From: Coptodactyla brooksi
Taxonomy: Eukaryota > Arthropoda > Insecta > Coleoptera > Scarabaeidae
DNA length: 24,657 nucleotides
Direction of reading: 5' to 3'
Assembly (NCBI GenBank): GCA_033557675.1
Contig: JAWQRM010000294.1
Location: 1-24,657 of the forward strand
The notes beneath the pieces were generated by a model. The model was not told the origin of the DNA. It saw only the letters and a program-made list of their open reading frames with translations, and searched no databases. Of the stretch, positions 18,189 to 24,657 are shown one piece after another (within the stretch, counting starts at the first letter, position 1; every line of letters starts with the position of its first letter). Made by a program: the position numbers and the translations under genes.

Positions 18189-18984
18189 ACAAATAAATTC
18201 CCTTTTAAATGGAATATGAGATTGTGTTGTTAATGAGTTAGAAGGGATGGAAGAAATATTTACTTTTTACCAAAATGAGGGCCATATAAAGTTAGTAATA
18301 AATGACCGTTAGGTGGAATAGAATAAATATGAAGAACTAGTTATAATCAGGCATAATCATAATTATGTATATCTTACAATAAATCAATATTAATTCATCA
18401 ATTTAGCCTGCACCGTGCTAATGTATACTTCTCTAGTTCAACCATTAATTATATAGGCTTGCAAAATATCGGGAAAATTAAAGAATTCGATACCAAAGAA
18501 AGTACTAACGTTATAAAACAAAATTATTATAACATCTTATCAAAATAAAAATGTCGTTTCTGGTCGCTCCCGATGATGCTGACATGGTTAGTAAAACATG
18601 CGTCGCACAGTAAATTTCTTGGTTTGATTAAGTGTATTAAATTTTCTATAAAACCAAAGCTTACAAACCCATAATCTAATGTGCAATATTATTAAAACTA
18701 CGAAACATTTATTTTACTTTCAAAATATCCACTAATTATAAAACAGAATACTCTTTGATCAGTATTATACGTTTACGTCAAAAGTTTTATGTACTGCACG
18801 AAATGTTATTATTGGCATATTTTTCAAACTACTACTTCGACAATATTATGCTTAGAGATATATGAAAGATATAACTCATTCTCCCATTTGCTAATTTTTT
18901 GTTGATCACGCTTTGATGAGCTTGTTAGTTTTTTAATTTTAACATAACAATTTATTATTTAAATTTCGTTTAACTTATTATTAC
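18189..18984. other. AT-rich stretch, nothing recognised
   Basis: No reading frame with motifs, no RNA gene and no clear repeat is visible on either strand. Confidence 0.5.
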
Positions 18985-19962
18985 AAATAACCAAAAATGA
19001 AGAGGGGGAGAAACTCACACAAGCAAGGATCCTCATCGCTACCATGAGGGCGGTAGTGTTGAGGCAACGCAGTGTCAATAATGACATAAAGCAAGCGCTC
19101 CCTAAACTGGAAGAGATTATTGATAGTTTCGAATTTATTAATAAAACTCGAGCGAAGCTCAATGAGGAAGCGATGATCTCCGCACGAGTTTCTCAGCGAC
19201 CACGGACTAACTGTGCCGGATGTTGGCACGAGTAAGAGAAGAGTCAAAAGTCCACTGCAGTCCTCACAAGAAGGCCTCAAAAGATCGAGGCAAGAAGAGT
19301 CGAAGACTGAGATCGAGTGGACTGAGGTCGTCAATAAGAAGAAGAAGAAGGAGAGGGAGAAACAGGCGAAGAAGGAGTCCACATCACCGAAATATAAGAA
19401 TACGAGCAAACCGGAGAAAAGGCGGAGAGCAAGGAGAAAGTCGGACGCGATTCTCCTAAAACCTGCGCAGGGTAAAACCTACGTAGATGTCGTGGGAGCC
19501 ATCCACCAGCACATCGATACCAGCACAGCTCAAGTAAATGGAAAGTAGGTCCGGCAGATAAGAACAGGAGGAGTTCTCTTGGAATTAAAGAAAGCCTCTG
19601 CAGAAGTCAGGACTTCTTTTGCCGATGCCCTGAAGGAAGCAGTAGGTAATTCAAGCAGCATAAGAGAACTGATTCCCGCAGTCACTCTGGAGATAAGGGA
19701 CTGTGATTTCTGCACAACAGTAACGGAGATTGAGGAGGCCCTGAAGAGGACCATACCAGGCTATAGGGGGAAAATAGAAGTCAAAATTACCAGGCCAAAC
19801 GGAAGAAAGCAGCGCTTGGTCATAGTCAAGATAGAACGGCAGCCGAGCAACTCCGCAGAGCCTTCGTGCTCTACGAATAATCCCGATGGCAAGAAACACT
19901 TGGTCAGATCGAGAGGATGTACAGTTTTCCGGGAGGCCCTTGCAAAAGCCAGAAAGAAATGA
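18985..19962 (+). pseudogene. R1-clade-like non-LTR element ORF1 (gag-like) remnant
   Basis: The frame around 19044 gives RQRSVNNDIKQALPKLEEII DSFEFINKTRAKLNE. A frameshift at about 19220 leads to SKRRVKSPLQSSQEGLKRSR and EWTEVVNKKKKKEREKQAKK, a very basic segment. After a single TAG (19546-19548) the same frame continues VRQIRTGGVLLELKKASAEV then RTSFADALKEAVG and LIPAVTLEIRDCDFCTTVTE. The basic linker followed by V-R-x-x-x-x-GG-x-L-LEL and LEI-x-D-x-D-x-x-TT is the ORF1 pattern of R1-like elements. The Cys-His knuckles that normally follow are missing because the frame ends at TGA 19960-19962. GC content is visibly higher than in the surroundings, as expected for a younger insertion. It may be from the same family as the RT and RNase H pieces, but this was not shown. 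Confidence 0.85.
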
Positions 19963-21700
19963 CGTTTCTGCCCTGTAGAACAGAAAGGAGAGTCCCTTAA
20001 AGGAACCTGATGAAGTGGTGCCATCCTGTCCACCACTAATCGGTATAGCACCGCAAAATACAACAACAAAAATTCGACAAGAATTGGATTCTGCTACAAA
20101 AGCTTGGCTTAACAGAATTAAAAAAAAATAACTTGAAAGAGTTTGATCGTAATAAACAGTTAAACTCTTTGCAAAATGATAAAATATAGCAAGTAAATAA
20201 ATTCTATTCACAATAGCTGAATTATTAATATATTAATATATACGTTATTAATATACGTGACAGTATTATTAATAAGCAATAAAAATTTTAAATTGGCCGT
20301 TAAAGGTCTCCTTTACATAGCTGCAGTTTTAAATCACAATAGCATTCTCAGTGACATTTCGCAAATACTGCTTCTTATAAACACAGGCTTATATTATAGC
20401 TACTGATTTCAAAATTAAACAGTCTATGTGTGGAAGTAACGCTTCTAAACAGAATATTGGTGGTTAACGGCAAAGTTTAACTGACCACGCAAGTTCAAAT
20501 TGTTAGTTACACCTACCATTCATTTTATTTGTCATGGTGGTCAACCAAACAGTTTAATTAGGTAGACAACGATCGTTATACGATAGTTTAACTTGAATGT
20601 AGTTTGGGAAACAATATTCTGTTATTATTGATCGTGTGTATTTTCTCACATTTCAAGGTTAATACATTTCACGACATTATAGAGTAAATCAATTGGGTGG
20701 GATCAATACATGTTTTTCTATGATGAACCTATCCACCAGTGTAATAAACGTAGTTTCACCAAACATTGAACTTAGAATGAACAGCATAAAAGGATTACAA
20801 AAATGTACTCGGTTTGATGTTTAAATTAATAATTACTACTAGTTGTAAAGTATAAAATTATATCTAGAGTTCCAATTGGCTACAAAAATTCAGATTGTAC
20901 AGTCAAGTCTAATTGAGACCTACATAAAATTGTTTACACGCGAGTGAAAGCAATATTTGCCTGTAAACAAGCAATATATACTTTATATTTCTTCTGCTTA
21001 TGAAACATTTGTTTGTCGAGTTTGAGAAATCGGCTCTTTCCACTATATTTTGGTGGTTGCATAAAATTGTACAAAGCAGGCCTAAATTCAAACGTTCAGG
21101 AAATATTCTGAAGTAAATTGCATTAAAAGATATCGGTGGATACATAAATTTTATGAAAATGATATTCAATGATTCTCAATAATAAGAGATCTGTTGTAGC
21201 TAAAAAAGGAGAATGTTTAGTAATAGTATGTATTTGGCTTTAGGGCAAACATTTGCTAATCGAGCTTTTGGTAGGTCTTCATGCTCTCTTATAATTTATT
21301 GAAACTGTCCATTTTACTGTAATTTTGTATTGCCCTTTTTCCCTTCCTTTCATGATTTTCTTTTTAATTTTCGACTCAGTATACATATCGGCATTGATCT
21401 GACATTTAACGGCAGACAGCTTATTAAAATAAGATTGAAGGTGCTTGAGTGTTATGTTTCTTAATATAGCCGATTTTGCGTCACTGATACGAGTATATCA
21501 GTCGGAAAAATTGACACTATGCAAAGGCAAACTAAATCAATATGCAAAGTATGTACTACATTTGGAATAAGAATTTTATTAAGGTCATTCTATTTTGGAT
21601 TTAAATTGGTAAGTTTTCTCTAATACTGAATGTTCCCAACGGTCGATCGCAGGTTGTGAATGTTGCGTACAATACAGACGTGACTACACTTGGGTGATCT
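19963..21700. other. Long AT-rich stretch without a recognised gene
   Basis: Apart from a TTAATA-rich patch near 20222-20270, nothing stands out. Frames such as 21169-20909 (minus) have no motifs. Upstream exons of gene A could lie here but were not detected. Confidence 0.4.
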
Positions 21701-21721
21701 CTTTTGCACTTACACTATTCT

Positions 21722-21955
21722 TTAGCTTTTTTGCAGAAAAACTCAAGAAACTTCACATCACACAAACTCAAACTCCTTATTCTTAGACTGTCCAGTCTAA
21801 GGATAAAGTTTTGATCATCCATAAGTTGTAAGGCTTGTTTGAATGGTTGCAGAGCCTCTATTCGTATTTCGCAGCGAATTTTCCTTAAGACTTTATTTTT
21901 AAGCCTTTGGCAGGTATGATATCTGTTCTTCTTGATTATATGCTCAAGTTTATTT
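21722..21955 (-). CDS. Coding-like tract, possible exon or pseudogene
   Basis: The minus-strand frame is open without a Met start: NKLEHIIKKNRYHTCQRLKN, then KVLRKIRCEIRIEALQPFKQ and ALQLMDDQNFILRLDSLRIR, with TAG soon after. A strong donor (GTAAGT) follows the stop by 1-2 nt and could be used if the A6 run near 21733 is shifted by one base. Just upstream, a second frame (22067-21960) reads MQKQKQAYETRLEMEREHSN. Both are highly charged and helix-like. I do not recognise a family. It could be a decayed exon of gene A or an unrelated gene, or chance. Confidence 0.3.
21777..21806. repeat. Short stem-loop
   Basis: CTTAGACTG (21782-21790) and CAGTCTAAG (21793-21801) are separated by TC. Pairing extends outward to TTAT/ATAA after a single T-G position. 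It overlaps the coding-like tract. Confidence 0.85.
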
Positions 21956-22099
21956 TGAATTGAGAGCTATGAGTGTCTTTCTAGTGACTAAAGCATGATT
22001 TTGTATTTTAAGTTTAATCCTTCGGTTGGAATGTTCTCTTTCCATTTCAAGTCGAGTTTCGTAAGCTTGCTTTTGTTTCTGCATAGCTATTTCTTACGG

Positions 22100-23278
22100 C
22101 AAAGACTGCGGTGTTTTCCAAAAATGCAGCTAAAATTTATTTAGATTTAATAAATACTAAACAATTGTTTTATCATTTAACAGGCATTACCAGTTGCAGC
22201 AAGACAATTATCTAACTTTCTTTTAATAAATTTACTTGTCTTGGTAAATTGCAGCTTCTTAATTTGCTAAAATTGTGGATGATGCAATTACTTGAGATTT
22301 TGACATGAAGCATATGCCTTAAAACCTAACTCTGTTCTACCACTGGTAATGATACAGTGTAATATGTATTAATTTGTACTTTTATTTATCATTACTTCGT
22401 ACAGTTAAGAAAGAAAGTACTACCATTAGTGTTTCTATTTTGAGGTTACATTATACAGCTTTTATTTCGTACAAGATGACAAATAATATCGCAAACGAGA
22501 ACTATATCTGTTTATCGTTAAATTACAGGTAATGATTATTACTGTTCATTCCCTGACGTCATGGTACGCAGTCTAAATCTGGCATAAGGGAATTGCCTTT
22601 TGTAATTCGTCGAAAATTGACTTTGCGATCGACGTAGAATTTCGTAGATATTGAACTTTGGGAAGAGATTACCGGGAGAGCACTTGACATTGTATGCAAA
22701 TGCGGGTGGGTCACGTTGAAACCACTAACTGAGGGATATATTAGGGTTATAGATTGGCTTCCTGGTTTGCTCCTTGTGCTTCTCCTAAAGCTTCCAAATC
22801 TGCATACATTACCAGTGGAACATTTAATTGTTTTCTGGGCTTTAAAAGCGAACGGTGGTTTCCATCGCGCTCTTATCGCACTTTTTAATCTAAAGAAAAT
22901 GAAATTATAATTTCCTTAGTTATTTAAGTAATGAGTACGTAGCCGAGGGTTTAAAATATGGAAAAACAATTATTGGCACCTTATAATATGTATTATATAT
23001 GCCAATATAAATTTGGAAATATTCCAAAGCATGATCAACTAAGGGAATACATTTTTCTATATTTTAGTATTAGCGGCTAGATACCACCACTATGTTAGTC
23101 CACATATTTAAAATCATCTATTTATATTTTCAGCATCTATTCGTTCATCTTTATCTCTCTTGGTGCAATGATGTATTTAAGGGATATGGAATAAAACGAG
23201 ATATTATTTGTAGCACTGCAGCTATATGAAAAGTTGACTGCCTGCCTAATATTCCTCTAATACTTTTTTGCACAGTTG
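22100..23278. other. Stretch without a recognised gene
   Basis: A perfect TGACGTCA word lies at 22554-22561. Plus-strand frame 22716-22910 is open for 64 codons (Leu-rich, no motif). Nothing else is supportable. Confidence 0.4.
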
Positions 23279-24135
23279 TTAAGGGGTCATGCCCAGTTAG
23301 AAAAGTTGAAAAAGTCGATTTTTGGGTTTTTGCATATTTATATTTGAAGTACGCCACTTCAAGAATGTTTGGTGAAAATTTCATTTCAATTGGACGAAAA
23401 TTGACAAAGTTATGAGATTGCGCAGCCGAAAGTAGTGCGTAGCAGCTGCGCGCTAAAAGTCGGCTGTTTCTATTTTTTTTACACGAGAGAGCAAATAGCA
23501 TCATAGACATGAGAAAAGCGATGCTTTGGAGGTGACTTTAATAGCAGAATGCTTACTTTATGGGATTCTATGTAAGTTAAAAAAAAATAAATTAGACCGC
23601 AAACTCGTTCGAAAAAAACACGTTTTTCTCGAAATTATATTTTTCGGAAAAGTCCCGTTCGGTGTACACGATATTCGGAGAACCGTTAAAGCATTCGACC
23701 TGAAACTTTCTCGTGCTTACTCTGTGTATGAAGGGCTTGTTCGTGACCGAAGGATTTTTTATTCTACTGAAAACTTCTTTTTTTTTATTGAAAAAAAAAT
23801 GAAAATTACGAGCCTGAAAAATTGCACTTTCCTTAGAACGGCCGCCATTTTGTCAAAAATTATTTTCTCAATAAATCCTTCGTTCACGAACAAGATATAT
23901 TCACTTACTACCAGAATCTTTTTAGGTTTTGATATCAGATGATTTGGTTTGGAGCTATCGTGTACACCACACATCTCCGAAAAATCAAGTTTCCTTAAAA
24001 TCGCCATAACTTCCTTAATTACAATATTTTTCAACGAAAACTTTTGTTGTGAAAAAAATAGTTGTAACATTCTTACAAAAATCCCCGAAGATTACGTTGT
24101 TTTTTTTTACCTTGCAACTAGACATGACCCCTTAA
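23279..24135. mobile_element. 857-bp foldback MITE with TTAA target duplication
   Basis: TTAA at 23279-23282 and 24132-24135 flank inverted ends GGGGTCATG(C/T)C(C/T)AGTT, about 15 of 17 positions matching. Further inverted pairs inside include GGTGTACACGAT (23661-23672, with 23957-23968). The 22-nt arms 23736-23757 and 23873-23894 have one mismatch. These inner pairs share a centre near 23815, whereas the termini centre at 23707. The element is thus a foldback with about 215 nt extra on the left. There is no transposase and only spurious frames. TTAA is the piggyBac target, so a piggyBac-type source is the first guess. Confidence 0.85.
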
Positions 24136-24190
24136 GTGAAGCACTTATTACTCTCGTTAGCATGTTATAATTAGTATCCAATAAGGCGAC

Positions 24191-24238
24191 TCCCCTACAA
24201 TTTTCACACACAAGCTACGTTGTGAAAATTATTGGGGA
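24191..24238. repeat. 18-bp inverted repeat beside the MITE
   Basis: Arms 24191-24208 and 24221-24238 (TCCCC-x-A-x-AATTTTCACA) match at 16 of 18 positions, with a 12-nt loop. It lies 55 nt from the TTAA end of the MITE. Confidence 0.9.
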
Positions 24239-24507
24239 CTTTCCTTTTTTGTGAATTTGACGTATCAGGCTTTAGACCAGTTCTTCGGCATTTTTTCGTT
24301 TCCTTTATCTATTAGATTACGTCGTACATCTTTTTGTATAGCTGTTTTCCTCCAGCTTATGGCATTTGAGCCGCTATTTCAATTTCGCCTGGCTTATTAT
24401 TTTTCAGATCTTCAATTCGGGAAAGAGGTAGGAACTTAATAAATATAGTTAAAAAGTTTTTACCAAATTCATTTCTTAATCACATTATGAGTGAGAAAGA
24501 GGATATT

Positions 24508-24657
24508 AAATGGCCAGCGAGATCTCCAGATTTGTCCCCAAATGACTTTGTTTGTTGAGCTTCTTGAGACAGACCGTGTACGGCCACGAGCGAGCAGAAA
24601 ATCTGGATGCTCTGAGAGCTAAATTAATAGAAACAGCTAACCTTCTTACATCTGAAA
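24508..24657 (+). pseudogene. Tc1/mariner-type transposase fragment, cut by window edge
   Basis: KWPARSPDLSPNDF keeps the third acidic residue. A stop and frame change follow, then LRQTVYGHERAENLDALRAK and LIETANLLTSE. The block matches the C-terminal part of the DDE_3-type transposases seen at 45-558 but is in the opposite orientation. Sequence before 24508 is unrelated, so the fragment is 5'-truncated. It continues past the right edge. Confidence 0.82.

Noticed and set aside
19220..20211. Overlapping minus-strand frames up to 186 codons and a second plus frame
   Set aside because: They are shadows of the ORF1 remnant, whose plus-strand frames carry recognisable motifs.
23151..24170. Frames of about 70-140 codons on both strands
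   Set aside because: They lie in the palindromic MITE, overlap each other on opposite strands and contain no domain.
1..24657. tRNA, rRNA or CRISPR-like arrays
   Set aside because: None were seen. The only tandem array is the 20-bp minisatellite, which has no spacers.

Overview
The window looks like AT-rich, transposon-rich nuclear DNA from an insect. Three things point that way: introns of about 48-56 nt with GT-AG borders, a polycystin-1-like receptor/channel family, and a typical insect mixture of mobile-element remnants (Tc1/mariner, piggyBac, Penelope-like, BEL/Pao and non-LTR elements). The short introns would suit a beetle, but that is only inference. There are no bacterial features and no intact single-exon gene.

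The host genes are spliced and lie on the minus strand. Two sets of polycystin-like exons are arranged head to tail. Gene A (16485-14879) supplies the C-terminal channel half: the end of the polycystin (TOP) domain, S2-S6 with the pore, a cytoplasmic coiled-coil-like tail, the stop codon and a poly(A) signal. Gene B (exons between 7762 and 971) supplies extracellular REJ-type sequence and what is probably the region leading toward the GAIN/GPS part. It runs off the left edge, so its channel half should lie outside the window. Splice phases agree across nearly all junctions. The exceptions are the exon-3 donor, and the junction after 6318, where only a doubtful 35-nt exon keeps the phase.

Mobile-element layout, left to right: Tc1/mariner-family transposase remnant (minus, 45-560); 770-bp foldback element (2224-2992); internally deleted mariner (about 3680-4252); 130-bp palindrome with a Penelope/hammerhead-like motif (5257-5410); CT-rich microsatellite (5629-5755); second Tc1/mariner-type remnant (7885-8476); short palindrome (10147-10201); BEL/Pao-like gag start (10378 on); non-LTR reverse transcriptase and RNase H/zinc-knuckle pieces (11164-11400 and 12050-12522) flanking a 20-bp minisatellite (11653-11931); decayed piggyBac transposase (14260-12920, minus); Penelope GIY-YIG end (16873-17282); non-LTR RT piece (17935-18188); R1-like ORF1 (18985-19962); 857-bp TTAA-flanked foldback MITE (23279-24135); and a last Tc1/mariner fragment entering the right edge (24508-24657). 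All of the transposase copies show stops, frameshifts or altered catalytic residues.

The most unusual observations are the tandem polycystin-like genes with a diverged pore, the two long asymmetric foldback elements, the minisatellite whose units are themselves near-palindromes and which is bracketed by a 22-bp direct repeat, and a perfect 19-bp hairpin with a TTCG loop inside the piggyBac N-terminus. I did not find a convincing new multigene system.
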